A stretch of DNA of 64,000 nt from NCBI GenBank assembly GCA_003858485.1, contig RQYD01000002.1, positions 186,001 to 250,000 on the forward strand, given 5' to 3'. Positions 17,547-25,559 of the stretch are shown one piece after another (the stretch's first letter is position 1; each line of letters starts with the position of its first letter). The DNA is from Clostridiales bacterium COT073_COT-073 (GTDB taxonomy: Bacteria > Bacillota > Clostridia > Lachnospirales > Vallitaleaceae). The position numbers were made by a program, and so were the translations under genes. Below the pieces are notes generated by a model. The model was not told the origin of the DNA and did not search any database. It saw nothing but the letters and a program-made list of their open reading frames with translations.

Positions 17547-18563
17547 CTATCGATAAATCACATCTATACCCTGTAAAGCAACCTCTATCTGTTGTCTGGA
17601 TGGATACCCTTCTATGTCTCCATATGTTTCCGTGGCCATTGCTCCAGCCACCGCTCCCATGTAGCCACAATTTACCAGATCTTTTCCTTCTAAAAGGCCA
17701 CATAAAAAAGCCGCATTGAAAGCATCTCCTGCTCCTACCGGATCAGCACAATTACACGAATATGGTGGAATTGCTGCATAAAAGAACCCAAGCTCCTGAG
17801 ATAAATCTATTTCCGCCTGAATGATATCTGCCGTATTTTTGTTTAGATTCCCTTTTTTTCCTACATAAGCACCTTTTGCTCCATTTTTTACGGCTACATA
17901 TTGCGCATTTCCTTTGGTAAAGAGAATGTCCATGATCTGTCTGGGCGCGTCAATTCCAAAAAGAATATCCGCTTCATCCATCCCCAAAAGCACAATTTGA
18001 GCTTGTAAAGTCATGTCTCTCAACATTGACGCATAGTCGCAATTTTTCCAGAGTTTCTTCCTTATATTGGGATCAAAGCTTATCAATCTGTGATGGCGCT
18101 TTGCCATATCCATAACTGCTTCAACCATTCTTTTGCAACTATCTCCCAACACCGGAGTAATACCTGTAAGATGGATAATCTCTGCCTCTGCCAGATAATC
18201 CTCATCTATCATCCCTGGGAACATATGACTGGCAGCTGAATCATCTCTGTAATAAAATACCGATGTTTCCGACACATTCATTATTTGCTTAAACATAACT
18301 CCCGTTCTATGTTCTCCATCAAATATTACCCTGCTGGTATCTACTCCCTCTGCGCGTATACTATTTCGAACAAATTCTCCAAATTCATCTTTTCCCAAGC
18401 AGCTGATCCAGCCCGCTTCATGGCCTAACTTAGCTACACCAATCGCAAGATTACTTTCCGCTCCGGCAATTCTCATTTCAAAATTTCTCACATATCGCAA
18501 GACTCCAGTGGAATTTGGAGTAAATGCTGCCATAGTTTCCCCAATTGTTACTATTTCCGGCAT
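17547..18563 (-). CDS. kdgK: PfkB-family sugar kinase, probably 2-keto-3-deoxygluconate kinase
   Basis: About 338 residues. PfkB/ribokinase fold: N-terminal GETMAAFTPNSTG...RIAGAESNLAIGVAKLG and the C-terminal ATP/catalytic block DPVGAGDAFNAAFLCGLL with the base Asp in GAGD. The N-terminal 'ETMAAF' with 'AGAESN' is the KdgK-type pattern. The enzyme would phosphorylate KDG to KDPG, feeding the aldolase next door. The ATG at 18563 is preferred because GGAGGGAAGG lies just upstream; an in-frame TTG five codons earlier overlaps it. Other PfkB substrates are possible, but the adjacent aldolase supports KDG. Confidence 0.88.
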   Translation of the reverse strand: MPEIVTIGETMAAFTPNSTGVLRYVRNFEMRIAGAESNLAIGVAKLGHEAGWISCLGKDEFGEFVRNSIRAEGVDTSRVIFDGEHRTGVMFKQIMNVSETSVFYYRDDSAASHMFPGMIDEDYLAEAEIIHLTGITPVLGDSCKRMVEAVMDMAKRHHRLISFDPNIRKKLWKNCDYASMLRDMTLQAQIVLLGMDEADILFGIDAPRQIMDILFTKGNAQYVAVKNGAKGAYVGKKGNLNKNTADIIQAEIDLSQELGFFYAAIPPYSCNCADPVGAGDAFNAAFLCGLLEGKDLVNCGYMGAVAGAMATETYGDIEGYPSRQQIEVALQGIDVIYR

Positions 18564-18618
18564 ATACCTTCCCTCCAATAATTCATATTACAGGTTAGAA
18601 CTGGTTCATACCAGCATA

Positions 18619-20229
18619 TTATTTGTTTTTTACTCTAAGATTTTTCCCATAATATTTGCCTAAAGGCTTCCCATCTCTCAACGCTACTTGCCCATTAACA
18701 ATACACATAGCCAATCCTTCGGACATTCTCGCTGGATCGGAAAATGTCGCATTATCTCTGAATTTATCCGGATCAAACACATTCACATCGGCAAAAGCAC
18801 CTTCCGCTAATTTGCCACGACCTTCCAACTTCATTCTTATTGCCGGCAAAGAAGTCATCTTCATAACTGCTTCTTCCATGGAATAAAGTCCTCGTTCCTT
18901 AACATATTCTCTGATAATCTTTGGAAATGCTCCATACATCCTCGGGTGCGGCGTATCGGTGTCTGCATAAATTGAGTCGGAAATCACAGTGGAGTACGGC
19001 AATTTTGCCACCGTATCAATATCATCCTGACACATGCTCATATTAATGATCGCTGTCTTTCCACCCTCATCATGCATCAGATAGGCGGCACAAGCTGCCG
19101 CATCCTCAAATCCGAATACCTTTGCCGCTTCTGTTACTGTCATACCCAAAAATTTGCGATTATGTTCTTTTACTACTCCTGATATAATAATCCGATCCCA
19201 GCCCAAGGTAATGGCAAAGTTATCCCAATCATCATAGCTCACGCTACAGGCTTCTCTGAATTGCTCCACTCCTTCCGGAGTCCCCAAGCGCTTTAATGCA
19301 TCTGCCATATTGCCAGCTACATACACTGGTGGAACCATGGTAGTCAATGCAGTCGATCCTCCCTCATAAGGATAAAAATCACAAGTCACATCCTGTCCTG
19401 ATGCTCTGGCTTCCTCAATCAGCCCAATTGCGCGATGGATTTCTTTCCGCCAATTGGATATCCCACAAGATTTAAAATGACTGATTTCCACAGCACAGCC
19501 TGCCTTTCGCCCAATCTCAATGATTTCCCTTACACTGTCAACCATACTGTCGCCTTCGCCACGGATATGCGCTGTTACAACGCGCTTATAACGCCCCACC
19601 GGCTCCAGCAATCTGGCAAATTCATCAGTAGTACTATAACATTCCGGTAAATACATAATTCCTACCGACACTCCGGCTGCCCCTTCCTCCAAAGCCTCCT
19701 CTATCAATGATTTGGCTCTCGTCATTTCTTCTTCCGTATAAGGAGTATCCGAAAACCCCTTTACCGTGATCTTGACAGCTCCCGTACCAATCATCGAAGC
19801 AAAATTTACCGGCAAGCCAACCTTATCCAATCCCTTCATATAATCATGATAGGTCTGGATCTGGTTATCTTTGATTGGTCCCAAAACCGGTTCATCAAAG
19901 TCATACATCTGTCTTGCCCGGTCTGGATCAGCACTGGCCGGCGTCATTGAGATACCACAATTTCCTACTACTGTGGTCGTTATTCCCTGAGTCAACAAAA
20001 CATCTCCAAAATTCAAACTATTAAATGGCTTGGCATCACAATGACGATGAATATCAATAAATCCTGGTGTTACCGCCATTCCCGCAGCATCCACAACCAG
20101 ATCCGCTTCCCGGGAAATCTTTTCGGCTATCTGTGAAATCCGATCCCCCTGAATATATAGGTCGCTCTGGTATGGCTGATTTCCCAACCCATCATAAATC
20201 CATCCATTCTTTATTAAAATAGAAGTCAT
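18619..20229 (-). CDS. N-acyl-D-amino-acid deacylase (D-aminoacylase family amidohydrolase)
   Basis: A 536-residue amidohydrolase-superfamily enzyme, family-typical length. The N-terminal beta-sandwich strand set (ILIKNGWIYDGLGNQPYQSD) is followed by the metal site GFIDIHRHCD. Further blocks are GNCGISMTPA, the GVSVGIMYLPE segment, HIRGEGDSM, EISHFKSCG, and the C-terminal MTSLPAIRMKLEGRGKLAEGAFADVNVFDP. Family enzymes remove acyl groups from N-acyl-D-amino acids in the cytoplasm. The gene overlaps the regulator's stop by one base, so the two are coupled. With the KDG kinase and aldolase downstream, an N-acyl-D-amino sugar acid is an attractive substrate; this is inference. Confidence 0.9.
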   Translation of the reverse strand: MTSILIKNGWIYDGLGNQPYQSDLYIQGDRISQIAEKISREADLVVDAAGMAVTPGFIDIHRHCDAKPFNSLNFGDVLLTQGITTTVVGNCGISMTPASADPDRARQMYDFDEPVLGPIKDNQIQTYHDYMKGLDKVGLPVNFASMIGTGAVKITVKGFSDTPYTEEEMTRAKSLIEEALEEGAAGVSVGIMYLPECYSTTDEFARLLEPVGRYKRVVTAHIRGEGDSMVDSVREIIEIGRKAGCAVEISHFKSCGISNWRKEIHRAIGLIEEARASGQDVTCDFYPYEGGSTALTTMVPPVYVAGNMADALKRLGTPEGVEQFREACSVSYDDWDNFAITLGWDRIIISGVVKEHNRKFLGMTVTEAAKVFGFEDAAACAAYLMHDEGGKTAIINMSMCQDDIDTVAKLPYSTVISDSIYADTDTPHPRMYGAFPKIIREYVKERGLYSMEEAVMKMTSLPAIRMKLEGRGKLAEGAFADVNVFDPDKFRDNATFSDPARMSEGLAMCIVNGQVALRDGKPLGKYYGKNLRVKNK

Positions 20230-20888
20230 TATTTATCTTCCTCACTTTCCTTTGTGCCATTTCCTTCATTTAAATAATTATAAACGGTAAAACGGGAAAT
20301 TCCAAGGAAGTCTGCTACTTTTTCTGCCGATTTCTTAATGAGAAAGGCTCCTTTTTCGTCCAAATACCGGACTACTGCCACTTTATCCTCCTTAGTCAGT
20401 AACGCCAACTGCTTACCAGTACTTTCAACGGCATCCTGCATCAAAATGTCTAAAAGTTCATCAACATTTGCAGTAAAAACCTCCTTGGTATTTGTCTGAG
20501 CATCCTGACCACTAAGAGCCCGCATTGCCGCTTCTCCTATCATAAGGCCTGTAATATCGAGATTAATGCAAAGACTGCCCTCCACCTTGCCATCCTTACC
20601 CATGAAATATTTACTTGAAGTGCGCAGCATCTTGCCGTCTTTAGTGTAATTAATATACCCATATTGATCCTCCGGCGTGGCTGTCCCTCTTAAAATTTCC
20701 AATCCTGCATTAGTACCACCACCTCCAATGGCACGACCAGTTACATGTCCATTATAGATGGCCACAATTGTCCTGTCATATGGCAATGTTAAATCGTGAA
20801 GCACTACCTCACAATTAGGTCCAAACTGGTGAGCAATGCATTTTGCAAGGCTGTCAAGTGCCTCAAAATTGTCTTTTACAAACCCCAT
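20229..20888 (-). CDS. YheO/DauR-type PAS-like plus HTH transcriptional regulator
   Basis: A 219-residue two-domain regulator. The N-terminal YheO-like PAS domain (about 10-120) includes QFGPNCEVVLHDL, GHVTGRAIGGGGT and MLRTSSKYFMGKDGKVEGSLCINLDIT. The C-terminal DauR-type HTH (about 165-215) reads KEDKVAVVRYLDEKGAFLIK...VADFLGISRFTVYNYLNE. DauR represses D-arginine utilisation in Pseudomonas, and relatives regulate D-amino-acid catabolism. It lies between the symporter and the deacylase and probably senses the imported substrate or an intermediate, acting at the divergent promoter region 22.54-22.70 kb. Confidence 0.9.
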   Translation of the reverse strand: MGFVKDNFEALDSLAKCIAHQFGPNCEVVLHDLTLPYDRTIVAIYNGHVTGRAIGGGGTNAGLEILRGTATPEDQYGYINYTKDGKMLRTSSKYFMGKDGKVEGSLCINLDITGLMIGEAAMRALSGQDAQTNTKEVFTANVDELLDILMQDAVESTGKQLALLTKEDKVAVVRYLDEKGAFLIKKSAEKVADFLGISRFTVYNYLNEGNGTKESEEDK

Positions 20889-20944
20889 GTAAAGTCTCCT
20901 TTCAAGCCATGAATCATTGTATGCAGCACAATGCCCGGCTATAC

Positions 20945-22450
20945 TTACTTTCCGGCTCCTCTGGACTCAACAACCAGAGCCAGCCTACGTTCTTCTGACA
21001 TTTCTTCTTTTTTAGTACAAAGTGATACAATCACCTCAGCTGCAAGAGCCACCAATGTAACCGGAATAGCCGGCCCTTTAAACATACTTACTATAGCAGC
21101 AGAAAATACAGGTACTGTCAAATAAAGAACTCCAAATAATGTTCCTACTCCTACAGACGCCAAACCACCCTGCCAAGTAGCACGTTTCCAGCAGGCTCCT
21201 AAGAGCATAGCCACAGATACGCCAGGAATAATGGAACCAATCACATTACTGATATAGCCCATAACATCTTTTGCAAATAAAGTTGCAAAAAATGCCAAAA
21301 GCAAAGTTCCTGCTGTAGCAATCCGTGAATATTTTCCGACTTTTTCTTCTTCCAATTGCCTTCCCGTAAATACAGGATAAATGTCCTGTATCAAAATCGT
21401 CACACCGGCAATGGCATCTGAATCACCGGAAGACATAGTAGCGGATAAACCGGCAATCATAAACATCAGCCCCAACACTGGTGAAAGCACCGTAGTTGCA
21501 ATGTAGGCAAATGCAAAGTCCGGTTTTTCCAATACTGCTTGCGCTCCTGTATTGGTTGCAATAGTAAATGCCGCCATACCAATAATAGCAGGGAGGAAAG
21601 AGAAAGTCAACAACAGCCAACCAGAAAGGCTTAATGCCCGAATGGCTGTCTTATCATCTTTAGCAGTATAAATACGCATGCGATAGGTAGGAGTTCCCAG
21701 GCAAGGAATGGCAACTGAAAACATCAAAGAAATTACTGCCATTGTTCCCATAGTTTCAATGCCATACAAACTTAAATTGCCTGCTTTTCCCGCTCCAATA
21801 ATGGTTTGAGTAATACCATCCCAGCCACCAGCTGCAGGAATGGCAATAACAGTTATGGAAATAAAACCAATGATCAAAATCGTCAATTGAATTAAATCCG
21901 TCCATACAACAGCCAAATAGCCACCAATAATTACATAACCGCCAAAAGCCAAAACGGCTATCATTTTAGAAGTAGTCAAATCCAGGCCTGTGACATAGCT
22001 CAAATAGGTCGCTCCGCCATTAATATGATTGCCCAACCATACTACCTCAATGATATACATCATAAAACTCATAACCGATTTCACCATATTGTTGCCATTA
22101 TAATGAAATTGTGCTTCCTCAGCCATTGTTAAAAAGTTTTTAGATCTTAGTTTGGTTTTTTTTGCAACCAAAACCAATGCCAGAATACCCAATGCTGCTC
22201 CCATACCATAAGCCGAACCACCGAAACCATTCTTAAAACCGTTAGCCGTCGCTCCAATTGATGATCCGGTTCCGATAAGAGTTGCACCCATGGTCGCAAA
22301 AATCAAATACAATGGCATCCTGCCACCGCCTGTCAAATAATCTTTGCCTTTTGATTTCCCCTTACTGCAAACAATACCTACTCCAACCATCAACAATACA
22401 TAAATTACAAAGCCGATAATAAAAAATGTTGCATGGGTTCTTGTCAACAT
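20945..22450 (-). CDS. Sodium:solute symporter (SSS family)
   Basis: A 501-residue protein with about 13 hydrophobic segments. SSS-family blocks include MGATLIGTGSSIGATANGF near the N-terminus and GLSATMSSGDSDAIAGVTIL in the sodium-site region. I start at the ATG at 22450, which follows a strong AAAGGAGGT; a longer in-frame N-terminus lacks such a signal. It is first in the minus-strand operon, ahead of the D-amino-acid-type regulator, deacylase, KDG kinase and aldolase, so it should import the substrate of that route by Na+ symport. A consensus promoter lies at 22558-22586. Confidence 0.93.
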   Translation of the reverse strand: MLTRTHATFFIIGFVIYVLLMVGVGIVCSKGKSKGKDYLTGGGRMPLYLIFATMGATLIGTGSSIGATANGFKNGFGGSAYGMGAALGILALVLVAKKTKLRSKNFLTMAEEAQFHYNGNNMVKSVMSFMMYIIEVVWLGNHINGGATYLSYVTGLDLTTSKMIAVLAFGGYVIIGGYLAVVWTDLIQLTILIIGFISITVIAIPAAGGWDGITQTIIGAGKAGNLSLYGIETMGTMAVISLMFSVAIPCLGTPTYRMRIYTAKDDKTAIRALSLSGWLLLTFSFLPAIIGMAAFTIATNTGAQAVLEKPDFAFAYIATTVLSPVLGLMFMIAGLSATMSSGDSDAIAGVTILIQDIYPVFTGRQLEEEKVGKYSRIATAGTLLLAFFATLFAKDVMGYISNVIGSIIPGVSVAMLLGACWKRATWQGGLASVGVGTLFGVLYLTVPVFSAAIVSMFKGPAIPVTLVALAAEVIVSLCTKKEEMSEERRLALVVESRGAGK

Positions 22451-22541
22451 AGTTCTACCTCCTTTTTGTTCGTTAAACAGCAACCTCTTTATCGCACGAT
22501 TGTTAAAAGTTCTTTCCGAATTTACCACCCCAAAACTTTCA

Positions 22542-22550
22542 ACAATTTGT
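22542..22550. promoter_or_regulatory. Candidate operator, left copy
   Basis: ACAATTTGT lies just downstream of the symporter -10 element, about +1 to +9. Its reverse complement ACAAATTGT recurs at 22689-22697 inside the divergent promoter, and the flanking TTCAACA is also shared. The neighbouring DauR-like regulator is the obvious candidate to bind. Only sequence recurrence supports this. Confidence 0.35.
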
Positions 22551-22557
22551 TTAATTA

Positions 22558-22586
22558 ATTATAACGATTACCCTCAAAATTGTCAA
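22558..22586 (-). promoter_or_regulatory. Consensus sigma-A promoter of the symporter operon
   Basis: On the minus strand TTGACA (22586-22581) and TATAAT (22563-22558) are both perfect hexamers with 17-bp spacing. Transcription should start near 22551, giving a leader of about 100 nt before the symporter ATG. Confidence 0.85.
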
Positions 22587-22676
22587 CCTTATCTTTTTCT
22601 TTCCATATTTTTTCTGTTAAATGAAGACAATCTGCATAAAAGAAAAAATATAAACGGAAAATTCTATATTTTTTCC

Positions 22677-22705
22677 TTGAATTTTTCAACAAATTGTGTT
22701 ATAAC
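22677..22705 (+). promoter_or_regulatory. Promoter of the plus-strand ten-gene operon
   Basis: TTGAAT (22677-22682) and TATAAC (22700-22705) are 17 bp apart, with start near 22712 and AAAGGAGG just ahead of the first gene at 22758. The motif ACAAATTGT at 22689-22697 lies in the spacer, where a bound repressor would block RNA polymerase. Confidence 0.7.
22689..22697. promoter_or_regulatory. Candidate operator, right copy
   Basis: ACAAATTGT, the reverse complement of the left candidate at 22542-22550, sits between -35 and -10 of the plus-strand promoter. Function is inferred from placement and recurrence only. Confidence 0.35.
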
Positions 22706-22757
22706 AAAGATAAGCCTTATTTAGGATATCACCAATCTTAGAAAAAAGGAGGTTACT

Positions 22758-23882
22758 ATGAATAATCACTATATGTTTGAAGAGTCAAAAGATTTAGTAA
22801 CACCTGCATTGATCTATTATCCCGACATCATTCGCAATAATATCGAAAAAACAATCAATTTAGCGGGTGGTCCTCAACATCTCTGGCCACATGTCAAAAC
22901 CCACAAAATGTCCGAAATGATTCATTTACAAATGAGTGCGGGTATTACCCGTTTCAAATGCGCCACCATAGCCGAAGCTCAGATGGTTGCCAGCTGCGGA
23001 GCTGAACATGTGCTAGTGGCATATCCACTGGTAGGTCCCAATATCAATCGTTTTTTCAAATTAACACAAAGTTATCCCAAAGTCCAATTTTGGGCTATTG
23101 GTGATTGTACTGAGCAGATAAGGATTTTAGGACAAGTCTTTAAAAAAGAGAGCTTAAATGCACGAGTCCTGGTGGATGTAGATTTAGGTATGAATCGTAC
23201 TGGTGTCCCTGTTTCAGATGTCGAATACTTTTACGAACAGTGGGCTTCTCTGGAGGGAATTGAAATGAGAGGTCTGCATTGTTATGATGGCCATCGGACA
23301 GAGCATAATTTTGATGAGCGCAAACAAAAAACTGATCTGAGTGCCATAGAAATAAAAAATATCTGCACAAATTTACAGCAAAAAGGGTATACCTGTGATA
23401 CTCTGGTACTTGGGGGAACTCCTTCTATGCCATGTTACACAGACTTCCAGCCAGATGGATGTAATGTCTTTTTATCTCCCGGTACCTGCTTTGTAAACGA
23501 TTATGGATATAGCAAGAAGTACCCCGATCTGGTATTTACACCGGGTGCCGCTGTGCTTACCAGAGTGATCAGCTGTCCCGGAAAAGGACATTTTACTTTA
23601 GATCTGGGATATAAAGGGATTGCTTCCGATCCTGAAGGTACCAGGGGAATCATTGCCGGTATGGAACATGTGCAGGATCTCTTCCAAAGCGAGGAACACT
23701 GGGCATTTTGTATGGAACCGGGTTATGAGGATCAGTGTCCCCGGGTTGGGGATGAGCTTTTTGTAATCCCTACTCATATCTGTCCGACCAGCGCTTTATA
23801 TCCATCTGTACCAATCGTAGAGCAAAAGCATCTGACCGGTAATTGGGAGGTAACCGCCAGAAATCGGTGTATCACAATTTAA
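22758..23882 (+). CDS. Fold-type III PLP enzyme, D-threonine aldolase / D-serine dehydratase family
   Basis: A 374-residue alanine-racemase-like TIM-barrel PLP enzyme. The PLP lysine lies in WPHVKTHK (Lys47 or Lys50), with CATIAEAQMVASCGAEHVLVAYPL, DVDLGMNRTGV, and GLHCYDGH following. The C-terminal domain ends with the metal-binding type block VIPTHICPTSALYP. Members act on D-amino acids as aldolases or dehydratases. In this operon a dehydratase that turns a D-amino sugar acid such as D-glucosaminate into KDG plus ammonia would link the deacylase to the KDG kinase; the fold permits it but the sequence alone does not prove it. RidA follows 18 bp downstream. Strong AAAGGAGG upstream. Confidence 0.88.
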   Translation: MNNHYMFEESKDLVTPALIYYPDIIRNNIEKTINLAGGPQHLWPHVKTHKMSEMIHLQMSAGITRFKCATIAEAQMVASCGAEHVLVAYPLVGPNINRFFKLTQSYPKVQFWAIGDCTEQIRILGQVFKKESLNARVLVDVDLGMNRTGVPVSDVEYFYEQWASLEGIEMRGLHCYDGHRTEHNFDERKQKTDLSAIEIKNICTNLQQKGYTCDTLVLGGTPSMPCYTDFQPDGCNVFLSPGTCFVNDYGYSKKYPDLVFTPGAAVLTRVISCPGKGHFTLDLGYKGIASDPEGTRGIIAGMEHVQDLFQSEEHWAFCMEPGYEDQCPRVGDELFVIPTHICPTSALYPSVPIVEQKHLTGNWEVTARNRCITI

Positions 23883-23900
23883 TTGAAAGGAAGTATGATC

Positions 23901-24371
23901 ATGACAAATGTATATGACAAGTTAAAAGAAAAAGAAATTACCCTACCCGCTCCTCCGCCAAAAGGAGGCATTTACACCCCTGCGCAAGAATTCGGTGCAA
24001 ATCTATTGTATTGTTCCGGATGTGGTCCGGACTTAGGTAATGGGAATACAGTAATTGGTAAGTTGGGGAAAGATCTGACTGTCGAAGAAGGTCAAATAGC
24101 AGCTTATAACTGCATGTTAAATTTATTAGCCAACATTGAAGCTAAGATCGGCGATTTAAATAAAATTAAACGATTTGTGAAAGTGTTGGCCTTCGTAAAT
24201 TGCACAGATGAATTTGAGCAGCAACCTCAGGTTGTCAATGGCGCCTCTGGTCTTCTTGTCGAACTTTTCGGTGAAGAAATTGGTTGTCCTGCCCGATCTG
24301 CTATCGGAACCAATTCTCTGCCCGGTGGAATTGCCTGTGAAATTGAAGTGTTATTGGAGATTGGGGATTAA
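23901..24371 (+). CDS. RidA family enamine/imine deaminase
   Basis: About 156 residues, at the long end for this family. YjgF/RidA blocks: PPPKGGIYTPAQEFGANLLYCSG, the EEGQIAAYNCMLNLLANIEA helix, LNKIKRFVKVLAFVNC, and the C-terminal site PARSAIGTNSLPGGIACEIE with the conserved arginine. RidA proteins hydrolyse the reactive 2-aminoacrylate-like enamines or imines released by PLP dehydratases. Its position right after a PLP enzyme supports an imine intermediate in the pathway. I use the ATG at 23901, 7 bases after AAAGGAAG; closer upstream starts overlap that site. Confidence 0.9.
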   Translation: MTNVYDKLKEKEITLPAPPPKGGIYTPAQEFGANLLYCSGCGPDLGNGNTVIGKLGKDLTVEEGQIAAYNCMLNLLANIEAKIGDLNKIKRFVKVLAFVNCTDEFEQQPQVVNGASGLLVELFGEEIGCPARSAIGTNSLPGGIACEIEVLLEIGD

Positions 24372-24406
24372 AAATGAATATTGATGAATACAAGGAGGAA
24401 GTACAA

Positions 24407-25492
24407 ATGAAACAAAAACTTTTTAAATTATTTGCTTTGAGTATTTCTATGATTATTATTCTTTCACTCTACGGCTGCGGTCCATCCCAAACACAAACAC
24501 CCTCAAAAACGAAAACTGAATCCAGCAAAACAGAAACAAATAATACTAGTAAAGCAAAAAACAACTTAGGCAGAAAACTGAAAGTAGGATATGATATTTA
24601 TTTTCTTGGAAACTCCTGGTCTGTACAACTATATCAAGAATTTAAGTGGAATGCTGAAAATCTGTATGCTGATGAACTTGATGTGACTTATGTCCAGTCT
24701 GACAATGATGTTAGTAAACAAATAGCAAATTTAGAAGATTTAATCGCCAAGCAAGTAGATGTCATTATAACTACCCCATGTGATACTACAGCCATCAACG
24801 CAACTTTACAAGAAGCCAAAGATGCAGGCATTAAAGTTATTTTATTATGTGCAACTATCGACGGAGATGAATATGACAATTTAGTAACTGTAGATGAAAA
24901 AGATTTTGGAGCGACCGGCGCTAAATGGCTTTGTGAACAATTGAATGGAAAAGGTAAAATTGTTGTTTTAAATGGAATTTCCGGGTTTTCGACTAATGCT
25001 TTAAGATGGGAAGGGGCTGAATCTGTATTTAAGAACTATCCTGAAATGGAAGTTATAGCCGCTGAAGATGCAGATTGGGATTATGCCAAAGCAAAAACAG
25101 TAATGTCAGATTTGCTAGCCACATACCCAGAAATCGATGGCGTATGGTCACAGGGTGGCGCTATGACATTGGGTGCTATTGATTCTTTTATGGCAGCTAA
25201 CAGAAATTTGGTGCCAATGACCGGTGAAGACAATAACGGGTATTTAAAAGCATGTGTAAATAACAAAATGGATGGGATTGCTGTTTCAAAGCCAACTTGG
25301 CTTGCAAGAGTGGCCATCGAAAATGCTATTAAACTAATGAATAAAGAAAGTGTAAAAAAAGATGATATCTACCCTGTCATGACCATTCGTACTGAAGAAA
25401 TGCCAAAATACGTCCATATGGAACTTTCAGATGATGTTTGGTGTGGAACAGAACTTCCAGAAGAAGTTCTAAAATCTGTTTTCAGCAACTAA
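24407..25492 (+). CDS. Ribose-type sugar ABC transporter substrate-binding lipoprotein
   Basis: About 361 residues. The signal peptide ends in a lipobox LSLYGC, giving a lipidated Cys, then a Thr/Ser/Lys-rich linker, then a periplasmic-binding-protein fold of the RbsB type. Blocks are KVGYDIYFLGNSWSVQL, QSDNDVSKQIANLEDLIAKQ, DVIITTPCDTTA and GVWSQGGAMTLGAI. AAGGAGGA lies 7 bases before the ATG at 24407, deciding against an earlier in-frame ATG at 24374. It is followed by a stem-loop and the ATPase and permease genes. Ligand unknown; the family takes sugars, polyols and related compounds. Confidence 0.92.
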   Translation: MKQKLFKLFALSISMIIILSLYGCGPSQTQTPSKTKTESSKTETNNTSKAKNNLGRKLKVGYDIYFLGNSWSVQLYQEFKWNAENLYADELDVTYVQSDNDVSKQIANLEDLIAKQVDVIITTPCDTTAINATLQEAKDAGIKVILLCATIDGDEYDNLVTVDEKDFGATGAKWLCEQLNGKGKIVVLNGISGFSTNALRWEGAESVFKNYPEMEVIAAEDADWDYAKAKTVMSDLLATYPEIDGVWSQGGAMTLGAIDSFMAANRNLVPMTGEDNNGYLKACVNNKMDGIAVSKPTWLARVAIENAIKLMNKESVKKDDIYPVMTIRTEEMPKYVHMELSDDVWCGTELPEEVLKSVFSN

Positions 25493-25514
25493 TTTTATCT
25501 TAATTAAAGTGTTT

Positions 25515-25539
25515 AAGGTCGGAAATTCTTTCCGACCTT
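25515..25539 (+). terminator. Intercistronic stem-loop between binding protein and ABC ATPase
   Basis: AAGGTCGGAAA (25515-25525) and TTTCCGACCTT (25529-25539) form a perfect 11-bp stem with a 3-nt loop and no real U-run. Such hairpins after binding-protein genes often stabilise the upstream mRNA or attenuate transcription, giving more binding protein than transporter. That role is inferred. Confidence 0.6.
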
Positions 25540-25559
25540 TGCAATCTTAAAGGAGAAAG

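Noticed and set aside
22500-22724. 74-codon plus-strand frame in the divergent promoter region
   Set aside because: It overlaps both promoters and has no ribosome site; low-complexity AT-rich translation.
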